Assembly (NCBI GenBank): GCA_018714545.1
Contig: DVNG01000120.1
Location: 1-43,731 of the forward strand
DNA length: 43,731 nucleotides
Direction: 5' to 3'
Source: Limousia pullorum
GTDB lineage: Bacteria > Bacillota > Clostridia > Oscillospirales > Acutalibacteraceae
Under the pieces are notes generated by a model. The model was given only the letters and a program-made list of their open reading frames with translations, had not been told where the DNA came from and ran no database searches. Below, in pieces: positions 7,430 through 15,390 of the stretch. Position 1 is the stretch's first letter; every line of letters starts with the position of its first letter. The translations under genes were made by a program, and so were the position numbers.

Positions 7430-7633
7430 ATGAGGAAAAACAAAGATATCCGCATTGCGGCGATGGAGTGCGGCGTGTATTTCTGGCAAATCGCATCATG
7501 GTTGTGCATCACACCGGAAAGCTTTTCGCGACTCATGCGCAAAGAGCTGGATGAGAAAGACAAAAAGAAAGTTTTCTGGGCGATCGATGCTGCGGCCAGC
7601 GAGCAAGAGCGACTTCGCAGAAGCCATGAGTAA
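7430..7633 (+). CDS. Small helix-turn-helix protein
   Basis: A 67-residue basic protein starting MRKNKDIRIAAMECGVYFWQ. Helices with the pattern WQIASWLCITPESFSRLMRK resemble the short XRE/Cro-like or excisionase-like HTH proteins often encoded just before the D5 primase in Firmicute elements. AAAGGAGG precedes the ATG. A putative DNA-binding regulator; excisionase function is possible but nothing in the sequence proves it. Confidence 0.65.
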   Translation: MRKNKDIRIAAMECGVYFWQIASWLCITPESFSRLMRKELDEKDKKKVFWAIDAAASEQERLRRSHE

Positions 7634-7667
7634 GCCCCCACATTACACCTAAAGGAGGTGAAACAAA

Positions 7668-9839
7668 ATGAAAGAATTTACCATCTATACCGCAAACTGC
7701 ACCGACAACGCAAAGAATTGCATCTACCCCACCGAGGTGGCGGTGAAGGATATTGCTTCGCTGGAGCGGGCAATGCAGCGCGATCACGTGTGCGCTATGT
7801 ACCGTGACCATAAACGCAGCGCGGCAAGCTTTGAATGGTCGGACTGCATCCCCATGGATTGCGACAACGATCACAGCGAGGATCCCGCGCAGTGGAAACA
7901 TCCTGAGGATGTGGTGGCAGCATTTCCCAACGTAACATTCGCGGTTTGTTACAGCCGCAATCATATGAAGGAAAAGAAGGGCAAGACCGCAAGACCACGA
8001 TTCCATTGCTACTTTCCAATCAACAGAGTCTGCGATGGAGAAACCTATGCGGCTATGAAACAGCGCGTCTATAAAAAATTTCCTTTCTTCGACGACAATG
8101 CGCTGGACATCGCTCGCTTCTGCTTCGGCACCGAGCAGCCAGAAGTCATGTTCTTCGCAGGTGACAAAACGGTGGATCAGATGTTACCCACAGCGATCAC
8201 AGCAGGTAGCCGCAACGCGACACTGTCACAGAAAGCAGGAAAACTCATCAAGCGATATGGTGATACGGCCGAAGCGGAACGATTGTTCAAGATAGAAGCA
8301 GAACGATGTGTGCCGCCTCTGTCAGACGACGAGCTGGCAAGCATCTGGAGCAGTGCCAAGAAGTTCGTTGAACGAATTGCCGACAGCGAGGACTATATTC
8401 CGCCGGAACTGTTTGGGGCTCCGCTCGAAAAGCTGAAACAGCTCCACCCGGAAGATAACAAGCGATATCCATGGACGGAGCTGGGCGCAGGAAAGCTGTT
8501 CGCTGACTATTACAGAGACGTTGCGCGATACGTGCAGCAGCGCAAAAATTGGTATTGCTACTCCGATGGCGTGTGGAGCGTGGATTTAGGTGGCCTCTGT
8601 GCAATGGAGTATTGCATGGCACTGGCAAATGACCTTATGCGGTACTGCCTCACCATTCAAGACGAGCGCATCCGGCAGGAGTATATGAAGTTCTGCAGTC
8701 GTTGGCAGACGCGGAAAATGCGAGAAACCGTGTTGAAGGACGCATGCGGAGTTCATAAAACTCAAATGGAGGATTTCGACAGAGACCCGTATGCATTCAA
8801 CTGTGCGAACGGCACCCTGCATCTGGGTACCATGGAATTCACAGAACATCGCGCTGAGGACATGCTGACAAAGAAGTCCAACGTGATTTATGACCCAAAA
8901 GCGCGATGTGAACGATTCGAACAGTTCATCGCAGAAATCACTTGTGATGATCAGGAGAAGGCGAAGTTCCTGCAAAAGGTGTTGGGATATGGAATCAGCG
9001 GCGATACCCGATACGAATGTCTCTACATCTTCTATGGAGCTACCACTCGCAACGGCAAAGGTACACTGTGTGAAAGCGTACTCAAAGTTCTGGGCAGCTA
9101 CGGCTGCACCGTCAGAGCCGAGACTATCGGTGTAAAGCGAAACAGCAACAGCCAGATGCCCAGTGAAGATGTAGCTCGTCTTGCAGGTGTGAGATTTGCA
9201 AACATCGCTGAGCCGGGACGCGGGCTGCTGTTGGATGCAGCACTGGTTAAGAGCATGACTGGCAATGATACTCTCAACGCCAGATTCCTGCATGAAAACA
9301 GCTTTGATTTCAAGCCGCAATTCAAGTTGTACATCAACACCAATTACCGGCCTTCCATCAATGATCTGACTTTGTTCAATAGCGATCGCGTGGTAGTTGT
9401 TCCCTTTGAGCGTCACTTCGAAGAATCCGAGCAGGACAAAAATCTGAAAGCCTTGTTTGCAAAGCCGGCAAGCCAGAGCGCCATCCTGAATTGGTTGGTA
9501 GAGGGATATCAGCTCATCCAGAAAGAAGGATTGCAAATCCCCAAATCCGTAAGATCGGCCATTGCAGAATACCGCAAGGACAGCGACAAAATCATGCGAT
9601 TTGTGGAGGACTGTTTAGAAAAAGCGGAAAACGCGGAGGTAAGGACAGCGGATGTGTACCGAGTGTACCGTGAGTGGTGTGCCGAGGACGGTTGTTATGC
9701 TGAGAACAGAATGAAGTTTAACCAAGGATTGCGAAGCTTTGCACAGATCGAACGTAAGCGTCCTGCGGGTGGCGGTGCACAAACCACAATGTTGCTTGGG
9801 TATCGGCTAACTGGAGCATCGTTCGCACATCCGCTATAA
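7668..9839 (+). CDS. D5/P4-family primase-helicase
   Basis: A 723-residue replication initiator of phage and satellite type. The N-terminal ~230 residues look like an archaeo-eukaryotic primase/primase-polymerase domain (PMDCDNDHSEDP acidic pair, RPRFHCYFPI, a DIARFCFGTEQ strand). The middle has a D5_N-like region (ELGAGKLFADYY, WYCYSDGVW). The C-terminal SF3-type ATPase has Walker A GATTRNGKGT (about 457-466), a Walker B-like strand VRFANIAEPG (about 507), sensor-like YINTNYRP, and a C-terminal winged helix. AAAGGAGGTGA is 8 nt before the ATG. Such proteins prime and unwind the element's DNA for autonomous replication. A long inverted repeat directly downstream may be the origin. Confidence 0.88.
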   Translation: MKEFTIYTANCTDNAKNCIYPTEVAVKDIASLERAMQRDHVCAMYRDHKRSAASFEWSDCIPMDCDNDHSEDPAQWKHPEDVVAAFPNVTFAVCYSRNHMKEKKGKTARPRFHCYFPINRVCDGETYAAMKQRVYKKFPFFDDNALDIARFCFGTEQPEVMFFAGDKTVDQMLPTAITAGSRNATLSQKAGKLIKRYGDTAEAERLFKIEAERCVPPLSDDELASIWSSAKKFVERIADSEDYIPPELFGAPLEKLKQLHPEDNKRYPWTELGAGKLFADYYRDVARYVQQRKNWYCYSDGVWSVDLGGLCAMEYCMALANDLMRYCLTIQDERIRQEYMKFCSRWQTRKMRETVLKDACGVHKTQMEDFDRDPYAFNCANGTLHLGTMEFTEHRAEDMLTKKSNVIYDPKARCERFEQFIAEITCDDQEKAKFLQKVLGYGISGDTRYECLYIFYGATTRNGKGTLCESVLKVLGSYGCTVRAETIGVKRNSNSQMPSEDVARLAGVRFANIAEPGRGLLLDAALVKSMTGNDTLNARFLHENSFDFKPQFKLYINTNYRPSINDLTLFNSDRVVVVPFERHFEESEQDKNLKALFAKPASQSAILNWLVEGYQLIQKEGLQIPKSVRSAIAEYRKDSDKIMRFVEDCLEKAENAEVRTADVYRVYREWCAEDGCYAENRMKFNQGLRSFAQIERKRPAGGGAQTTMLLGYRLTGASFAHPL

Positions 9840-9843
9840 CCAC

Positions 9844-9926
9844 GTAGCAGGTGTAGCAGGAAAATAAGTTTTTCCCTAAAGAAGTGATTTTTTCGAATTA
9901 CCTATAAATACTGCTACGTCTGCTAC
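9844..9926. repeat. Long inverted repeat downstream of the primase gene (possible origin)
   Basis: GTAGCAGGTGTAGCAG (9844-9859) is the imperfect reverse complement of CTGCTACGTCTGCTAC (9911-9926), 14 of 16 positions. Each arm is itself two copies of GTAGCAG in tandem, so the unit occurs four times. The A/T-rich interval could melt. The layout resembles iterons beside a replication initiator gene. It could instead be a transcript-end structure. Confidence 0.5.
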
Positions 9927-9952
9927 AAACCATGATGAAAAGGAGAAATCAT

Positions 9953-10219
9953 ATGCGTAATTACAAGTGCTACGGCACAAGGGATGGCAGGATGCCGATG
10001 ACCATGCCAGACCCAGCAGACTTCGGTGACAGTCAGAAGGATGCCGTTACCATGTACCACACCGCAGCCGGAGAGCCGGTGATCCTGCGCAGGAGCATCG
10101 CGCTGACACCCATGCCGTGGTGCATTCACAGAGGAACCAGCACCGTGTTCTTTAGCTACTACCGTGATGCTATCGAGCACTGCCGCAAGCGCGGCTACAA
10201 GGTGACCGAGGAAGGATGA
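9953..10219 (+). CDS. Small unknown protein of the element
   Basis: 88 residues, start MRNYKCYGTRDG, with central SIALTPMPWCIHRG and a basic C-terminal helix HCRKRGYKV. I do not recognise a family. AAAGGAG is 8 nt before the ATG at 9953; an upstream in-frame ATG at 9932 precedes this ribosome site. Its stop overlaps the first possible start of the next gene (ATGA), showing operon coupling. Confidence 0.6.
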   Translation: MRNYKCYGTRDGRMPMTMPDPADFGDSQKDAVTMYHTAAGEPVILRRSIALTPMPWCIHRGTSTVFFSYYRDAIEHCRKRGYKVTEEG

Positions 10220-10224
10220 GTGGC

Positions 10225-10425
10225 ATGAGCTTAAAAGACAAGCTGTTCGGCAGCAGGCTCTTCGCTGTCGGCAAACGCAAATACAAGAAAGCCGACGGCT
10301 CCACGATCACCGTCACTAAGGACATTCGCTACACCGTCAAAGATGGCAGCAGCACCATCCACATGTACAGTCTGGATGATGTCGAGCATTACTGCGCCCG
10401 CTATGGTTATAACCCTATCCCCTGA
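10225..10425 (+). CDS. Small unknown basic protein of the element
   Basis: 66 residues, start MSLKDKLFGSR, lysine-rich with a predicted beta-rich middle (TITVTKDIRYTVKDG) and the end EHYCARYGYNP. GAGGAAGG lies 9 nt before the ATG at 10225. The in-frame ATG at 10216, which overlaps the preceding stop, is an alternative start. No family recognised. C-terminal YCARYGYN resembles the HCRKRGYKV end of its neighbour, so the two may be distant duplicates; this is speculative. Confidence 0.5.
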   Translation: MSLKDKLFGSRLFAVGKRKYKKADGSTITVTKDIRYTVKDGSSTIHMYSLDDVEHYCARYGYNPIP

Positions 10426-10568
10426 CAGGCAGGGGGAGGTCAAATCTTGCCAGCTTTTTATTCCCAAAACGGGCGCGGGGTCACACGTTAGATGGCGGGT
10501 TTTCAAGAGGGGGTATAGACCCATAAATCAAGTTTTCAAGAGAAATACATTTTTAGGAGGATTTTACA
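10426..10568 (+). other. Non-coding stretch resembling a phage packaging-region leader
   Basis: It starts with GGCAGGGGGAGGTCAAATC followed by GGGCGCGGGGTCACACG, an arrangement I recall near HNH/terminase genes and cos regions of Clostridia prophages. GTTTTCAAGAG is directly repeated at about 10499 and 10534. No gene is visible until 10569. The packaging role is inference. Confidence 0.35.
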
Positions 10569-10862
10569 ATGGCAGTTTATCCAATAATGAGTGTCGGCAA
10601 AGGTGGAAACACGAAGCATCCTATGCACTCATGGAACACAGAGGAATGCATCAGCAAAGATCACGAATTTTACTTGACGGATGAGCTCAGCGAATCCGGA
10701 AAGCGTTATCGTCTTCATGCAAGGGACGCACACCGCACAGATGATTTCCTGCCCTACGTGGTACTCTGTCCCGGCTGCGGCAGAGAAATGAAATGTGTTG
10801 GCGGTCCCAAGACCTTAAACACGCTCGGTTTGTACGAGTGTAAAAGATGTTTGAATTACTAA
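10569..10862 (+). CDS. Small zinc-ribbon protein of the element
   Basis: 97 residues. The C-terminal third has CPGCGREMKC...CKRC, a two-CxxC zinc ribbon; the N-terminal part holds HSWNTEECISKDHEFY. It begins with AGGAGG 8 nt before the ATG and lies between the packaging-like leader and the capsid gene. Zinc-ribbon proteins in this position are common in Clostridia elements, but I cannot assign a function. It may bind nucleic acid. Confidence 0.55.
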   Translation: MAVYPIMSVGKGGNTKHPMHSWNTEECISKDHEFYLTDELSESGKRYRLHARDAHRTDDFLPYVVLCPGCGREMKCVGGPKTLNTLGLYECKRCLNY

Positions 10863-10874
10863 GGAGGAACAGAA

Positions 10875-11758
10875 ATGTATCATAGCACTGAATACCACAG
10901 AGAATTTTGGAATGCCGCAAGAGGTAGAACCGTAACTTACAGCCACATCAGCGAGGGCAAAAACACTGCAAACGGCAGCTATCGCCTCCCCTCTGAGTCC
11001 GAAAAGAAGTTTGTCGCGGCTCGCAAGCAGGAAAACCTCCTGCGTCAGATCGCTACGGTGATGGATGCATTCAAGGGCGAAAATGTTGTGTGGGCATACG
11101 ACAATGAGCCTGCCACTACTTGGCTGAACCAGCGCAACAACAGCAACTTCTTCCAGAACATCGTCTGGAATGCAACATCCTTGGCGCCTCCATTCTGATG
11201 CCGGAGGATTTCTGCAACGATGCAAACTTCGACGTGGAGTCTCACATCCTCAAGGACTTCGGTCGCAGCATTGGTCGAGCAGAGGAAGCAGCCTTCGTTA
11301 GCGGTGATGGCGTAGATGCCCCCAACGGTTTCTTGAAGGATGCAGCCATCGGTCACAGCACCGGCGACATTACCTACGATGATGTGATCCGCCTGTTCTT
11401 CTCGCTGGACAAGGAATATCGCCGTAATGCAGTGTGGATCATGAACGACGAGTCTGCTCTCAAGCTCCGCACCCTCAAAGATGCCAGCGGCAACTATCTG
11501 TGGAACCACACGGATAATACGATCATGGGCAAGCCGGTGTACATCTCAAACTACATGCCCAGTGAAGCAGCAGGAGCCAAGCCCATCGCCTTCGGTGATT
11601 TTAGCTACTACTGGATCATTGATCGCATGCCCTTCACGATGCGCCGCCTGAACGAGCTGTTCATCGCTAAAGGTCAGGTTGGTTATCTCGGCTACGAATA
11701 TCTGGATGCTAAGCTCATTCGCCCCGACGCAGTTCATGTGATGCAGATCACCGAATAA
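10875..11758 (+). pseudogene. HK97-fold major capsid protein, broken by a 1-nt deletion
   Basis: The first frame (10875-11198) gives MYHSTEYHREFWNAARG, an N-arm typical of HK97-type capsid proteins, then LRQIATVM. It stops early. The second frame continues with ILGASILMPEDFCNDANFDV, GRAEEAAFVSGDG, APNGFL, VWIMNDESALKLRTLKD and PVYISNYMP, all typical of the HK97 core and P-domain. Adding one A in GCAAC at about 11172-11176 restores WNANILGAS and a continuous 294-codon frame. No prohead protease, portal or terminase lies nearby, and the N-terminal scaffold (delta) region is lacking. Either a recent pseudogene or a sequencing error. A lone capsid gene suggests a capsid-making satellite or a decayed prophage. 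Confidence 0.75.
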
Positions 11759-11787
11759 AATGGGCAACCAGCGCAATTGCTAACTCT

Positions 11788-11869
11788 TTGCTAACAATGG
11801 CGATTGCGCTGGACTTTCCCCGTTCTTTCTGGCTTAATTGTCCTACCAAAAAGCAAGGAGGTCACTGCA
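11788..11869 (+). repeat. Leader copy 2, shared with the gene at 6249
   Basis: This segment has the same ordered blocks as 6171-6248, beginning TTGCTAACAATGG and ending in AGGAGG. Both copies come before a small gene and after AATTGC. Confidence 0.5.
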
Positions 11870-12181
11870 ATGACCATAGAGAAAGCACAGAAAGACTTCG
11901 ATGAGCTGATCGCCAAGAACAGCTTCACCCTCGCAGGCTATACCAGCGACACCGGCCATCCAATCTATCACAGAGTGTGGAAACGTACGGTGCAGATCGC
12001 GTGGCAGGGTGAGCAGGAGGACACACTGGACGTGCGGATCCTGCTGAGCTGCGGATATCCGCTGGTGGTAGTGAAGCGGAATGGTCGGCAGGATCCCAAA
12101 TTCATTCGGGACTACTCAAGCCCCAAAAGAGCAATGAACGCAATCCGCGAAATCGTCAGATTCGCAGGATTCGAATGGTAA
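11870..12181 (+). CDS. Small unknown protein preceding the recombinases
   Basis: 103 residues, start MTIEKAQKDFDELI. A predicted alpha-beta protein with YTSDTGHPIYHRVWKRTVQI and a C-terminal helix of KRAMNAIREIVRF. I do not recognise a family. AGGAGG lies 8 nt before the ATG at 11870; the longer frame from 11804 crosses the repeated leader and is rejected. Position directly before two serine recombinases suggests it could be a recombination directionality factor or a regulator, which is a guess from context. Confidence 0.5.
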   Translation: MTIEKAQKDFDELIAKNSFTLAGYTSDTGHPIYHRVWKRTVQIAWQGEQEDTLDVRILLSCGYPLVVVKRNGRQDPKFIRDYSSPKRAMNAIREIVRFAGFEW

Positions 12182-12218
12182 GCAAAAACAAAAATCTATA
12201 CGGAAGGAGGTCGATGCC

Positions 12219-13682
12219 ATGGCAAGAAAACGCGTGGTCGCTTATGTGCGCGTATCATCGTCCAGCAAGGCACAGATTCACAGCTATGAGTTTCAGGAGC
12301 AATACTGGCGCGGTAAGTTTGATGGCGATCCAAACAATGAGCTGGTACACATATACGCCGATCGCGGGATTAGCGGTTGCAGCGCATACAAGCGGCCGGA
12401 GTTCATGAAAATGCTGCAGGATGCCCGCTCAGGACAGTTTGATGTTATACACACCAAATCGGTCTCCCGCTTCGCCAGAAACACCGTAGAGCTGTTAGAA
12501 GCAGTGCGAGAGCTGCGTGACACGGGTGTGGAGGTCATCTTCGAAAAGGAACAGATCAGCACCATGCAGCCCACCAGCGAGCTGTTCTTAACGATCGCGG
12601 CCACCATCGCAGAGAACGATCTGGAAGTGGATGCAAAGCGGCAGAAATGGTCAATCCAGCACCGCTTTGAAAACGGCTGGTATTCCATCGGCAGTAGCAT
12701 GTATGGCTTCCGCATGGCGGCAAACAACACCGTGGTCATCGTGCCGGAGCAGGCAGAAGTAGTGCGATGGATCTACGACATGTACATCTCCGGGTGCGGA
12801 TGCCTCGCTATCGCAAAAACCCTCAACGAAGCAGGCATCCCAAATGGAAAAGGAAACCCGTGGCGGCCAAACAATATCCTCCAGCTCATCAGCAATGAGA
12901 AATACATGGGCGATGTCATGATGGGTAAAAGCGTCCGTATCGACGGAGCCAAGTGCGATAACTTAGATGGTCGCTACGGAGAGCGATATTACATCGAGAA
13001 TGCCCATGAAGGTATCGTCAGCAAAGAGGCCTTCTATCGCGCACAGGCGATTCGGCAGGAGCGGGCAAACCCCAAGCTGGTGAAGCAGGCGCATCCCAGC
13101 TACCCGTTTACAGGAAGGATCGTATGCGGCTGCTGCGGAAGCACCTACCGTCACAAGGTCAATAACAGCGGCAAGAAATGGCGTAACGATATATGGGTCT
13201 GCGCCCGACAGGAACGGCAAGGCCGCAATCAGTGCGACAGCACACGCATCAAGGATACGATACTGCAAGAGAAGTTCATAGAAGCATACAATGAATTCGT
13301 TACCCGACGACCGCAGGGCAATACCATAGACGCCATACAGACGGTCGTACAGGAGCTCCAGCAGGAGGAAGAAAAGCTGGCTGGGCTGCTGATGCGAAAG
13401 CTCATCTCGGATAAAGCATTCCGCGCTGAGCAGCAGTCCATCAAGGCCAGAATCCGAGAGCAGCAGGAACACATCCGGCAGTTACAAAGAAACAATATAC
13501 GAGAAAGCGATTATACAACAATTACAGACTTCGACGAAGCAAAGCTCAAGTTATTTGTAGAGCAAATCATAATGACGCCAAATAACGTGACCTTCCGCTT
13601 CTTCAATGGCGTGGAGATCACGAAGGAATATACAAACGGTCAGCCGGGTAACAAACCCGGCTGGAACAAGAAGGAGGTGTGA
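12219..13682 (+). CDS. Large serine recombinase 1
   Basis: 487-residue site-specific recombinase. The N-terminal resolvase domain has catalytic Ser13 in AYVRVSS, the arginine-bearing VSRFARNTVE and the E-helix region TIAATIAENDLE. The recombinase domain has GMPNGKGNPWRPN-like text (PNGKGNPWRPNNILQLI). The zinc ribbon begins at CGCCGSTYRHK (about 302), followed by a coiled coil (about 370-430) used for synapsis control. AAGGAGG precedes the ATG. The stop overlaps the ribosome site of the next recombinase. As in cassettes with paired recombinases (for example CcrA/CcrB of SCC elements), the two may act together; this is inference. Confidence 0.88.
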   Translation: MARKRVVAYVRVSSSSKAQIHSYEFQEQYWRGKFDGDPNNELVHIYADRGISGCSAYKRPEFMKMLQDARSGQFDVIHTKSVSRFARNTVELLEAVRELRDTGVEVIFEKEQISTMQPTSELFLTIAATIAENDLEVDAKRQKWSIQHRFENGWYSIGSSMYGFRMAANNTVVIVPEQAEVVRWIYDMYISGCGCLAIAKTLNEAGIPNGKGNPWRPNNILQLISNEKYMGDVMMGKSVRIDGAKCDNLDGRYGERYYIENAHEGIVSKEAFYRAQAIRQERANPKLVKQAHPSYPFTGRIVCGCCGSTYRHKVNNSGKKWRNDIWVCARQERQGRNQCDSTRIKDTILQEKFIEAYNEFVTRRPQGNTIDAIQTVVQELQQEEEKLAGLLMRKLISDKAFRAEQQSIKARIREQQEHIRQLQRNNIRESDYTTITDFDEAKLKLFVEQIIMTPNNVTFRFFNGVEITKEYTNGQPGNKPGWNKKEV

Positions 13683-13684
13683 TC

Positions 13685-15277
13685 ATGGCACAAACAGCAC
13701 CGCGTGTGGTGCGACGGATCCCGTCAGAAGCGCTATTCACCACAGGTCAGTATCGTAGGCCACAGATGGTAGTGGCAGCATACGCCCGCGTGTCGACCGA
13801 GAAGGAAGAACAGGAAGATAGCTTCGACCGACAGGTACAGCACTACACGAACCTGATCACGTCAAAACCGGAGTGGCAGTTCGGCGGTATCTATGCGGAT
13901 CCGGGTATCACCGGCACTCGTGCTGAGAAGCGTCCAGACTTCATGCGCATGATACAGGCATGCCGCGATGGGAAGATCAACAAGGTGCTGGTCAAATCCA
14001 TCAGCCGCTTTGCCAGAAACACCGTAGATGCACTCAACTACATTCGGGAGCTCAAAGATCTCGGTATCAGCGTGTACTTTGAGAATGAGAACATAGATAC
14101 CATGACACCCGGCGGTGAAGTGCTGCTAACGATTCTCGCTGCCATGGCCGAGCAGGAATCACGAACCATGTCCACCAACATCAAATGGAGCTATCAAAAG
14201 AAGTTCCAGAATGGTGAGGTTATCCTGAACACCGGCATGGTGCTGGGCTACAAGAAAAGCAGCACCGGTGAATATGTGATTGCAGAGGATGAAGCAGAAA
14301 CGGTGCTTCGCATCTATCGCGAATACCTTGCAGGGATCCCTGTGCCGCAGATCTGCCGAGAGCTGGAGGCAGACGGCATCACCACAAAGCGCGGCAGCTC
14401 ACAGTGGCGGCCGAACGCAGTGCTGGGCATTCTCAAAAATGAGAAATACACCGGCAATGCTATCCTCGGCAAAACTTTCAAGCCGGACGTGCTATCCAAG
14501 CGTAGAATGAAGAATACCGGCCAGTCCCCTATGTACTACGCAGAGAACACTCATCCGGCGATCATCACGCAAGAGATGTTTGACATGGCGCAGGCAGAGA
14601 TGCAGCGCCGTAGAGAAGAAAAGGATACATCGGTCGGCAGCAGTCGATACACCAGTAAATATCCTCTCAGTGGCTTGCTGGTATGCGGCACCTGCGGTCA
14701 CCGCCTCCGCAGGCATGTGCGAACAGTCGGAAGCGGAAAGCGCGTGGCGGCATGGGGATGTACCAACAGAATCAGCAACGGCCGATCGGTGTGCGACAGC
14801 CATCACATCAACGAGGATGTACTGGAGCGCACTATCCGCTCAGCATTTGACGGAATGGACGATGTACTGGACGTGGTTGAGGAAAGCTGCGCAGAGGTTC
14901 TGGAGGCCGATAACCACGTAGAACTGGAACAGGTACAGCAGGACATCATAACCATACAGGAGGCCGTCCTCGCCCTCCACAAAGCCCAGCAGCAGGGTGC
15001 GGTGAGTGAGATAGACTACGAGATCAAAATTGCCTCCTACAGCCAGCAGATGGACGAGCTGCAGGAGCGACAGCGAGAAATCAAAGCAACGGCAGGACGA
15101 TTCGCGGAAGTGAAATACTGGATGGATGCCTTTAGGGAACACGTCCACAGCGGAGAAAAGATGGATACCTCCGACGCAGTAGTGCTCCGACAGCTCACCG
15201 ACAGGATCATGGTGTATGATGATCGACTGGAAATCCACCTGCGGATCGGAGGTACGATAGACGCTCCATTAAAATGA
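13685..15277 (+). CDS. Large serine recombinase 2
   Basis: 530 residues. A ~28-residue N-terminal extension precedes the resolvase domain with catalytic Ser37 in AAYARVSTEK, YADPGITGTRAEKRPDF and SISRFARNTVD. The recombinase domain has GSSQWRPNAVLGIL, the zinc ribbon has CGTCGHRL...CTNR...CDS (about 332-372), and a coiled coil is near 400-470. The start is the ATG at 13685; a GTG at 13679 overlaps the stop of recombinase 1 and the ribosome site AAGGAGG. The stop at 15275-15277 marks roughly the right end of the inserted element. It probably mediates integration and excision, alone or with recombinase 1. Confidence 0.9.
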   Translation: MAQTAPRVVRRIPSEALFTTGQYRRPQMVVAAYARVSTEKEEQEDSFDRQVQHYTNLITSKPEWQFGGIYADPGITGTRAEKRPDFMRMIQACRDGKINKVLVKSISRFARNTVDALNYIRELKDLGISVYFENENIDTMTPGGEVLLTILAAMAEQESRTMSTNIKWSYQKKFQNGEVILNTGMVLGYKKSSTGEYVIAEDEAETVLRIYREYLAGIPVPQICRELEADGITTKRGSSQWRPNAVLGILKNEKYTGNAILGKTFKPDVLSKRRMKNTGQSPMYYAENTHPAIITQEMFDMAQAEMQRRREEKDTSVGSSRYTSKYPLSGLLVCGTCGHRLRRHVRTVGSGKRVAAWGCTNRISNGRSVCDSHHINEDVLERTIRSAFDGMDDVLDVVEESCAEVLEADNHVELEQVQQDIITIQEAVLALHKAQQQGAVSEIDYEIKIASYSQQMDELQERQREIKATAGRFAEVKYWMDAFREHVHSGEKMDTSDAVVLRQLTDRIMVYDDRLEIHLRIGGTIDAPLK

Positions 15278-15307
15278 GAGGAGAAACGATGAATTCAAGC
15301 GAATATA

Positions 15308-15336
15308 TTGAAAAATCGGGTTGGCCGCGCTATAAT
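15308..15336 (+). promoter_or_regulatory. Promoter of the ATPase-nuclease gene
   Basis: TTGAAA (15308-15313), 17 nt, TATAAT (15331-15336), continuing as ATAATTAAATGGTGTA. It resembles the methyltransferase promoter (TTGAAAA, TATAATAT, TTAATTA, GTGTA). It lies inside a longer reading frame starting at 15274, so that longer frame is unlikely to be the real gene start. Confidence 0.75.
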
Positions 15337-15390
15337 ATAATTAAATGGTGTAGGTATGTGTTCAATTTGCGCCATTGTTGGAGGGATATT

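Larger units (their letters stand above)
6171..15300 (+). mobile_element. Integrative element with D5 primase, lone capsid gene and twin serine recombinases (approximate limits)
   Basis: A run of co-oriented plus-strand genes from the DUF6809-like gene to the second recombinase. By eye it is much richer in G+C than the restriction genes to the left and the ATPase gene to the right. It has replication (primase-helicase), regulation (two HTH proteins), a packaging relic (capsid) and two integrases at the right end, but no conjugation genes, portal, terminase or tail genes. This fits a phage satellite or decayed prophage rather than a conjugative element. No convincing att core was found by eye, so both edges are estimates (left 6118-6171, right 15278-15307). 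Confidence 0.7.

Noticed and set aside
8586..9536. Long minus-strand frame opposite the primase gene
   Set aside because: The plus frame has clear D5 helicase motifs; the minus frame has no ribosome site or family pattern and is a shadow.
6113..15299. TTCAAG at both edges of the inserted element as an att core
   Set aside because: Six bases without flanking similarity are expected by chance in AT-rich DNA.
15274..15390. Longer N-terminus of the ATPase-nuclease gene, starting at 15274 or 15289 with an AGAGGAG site
   Set aside because: A good promoter (15308-15336) lies inside this stretch and GGAGGG precedes the ATG at 15391, where the GHKL domain begins. The extra residues fit no domain and span the probable insertion junction.
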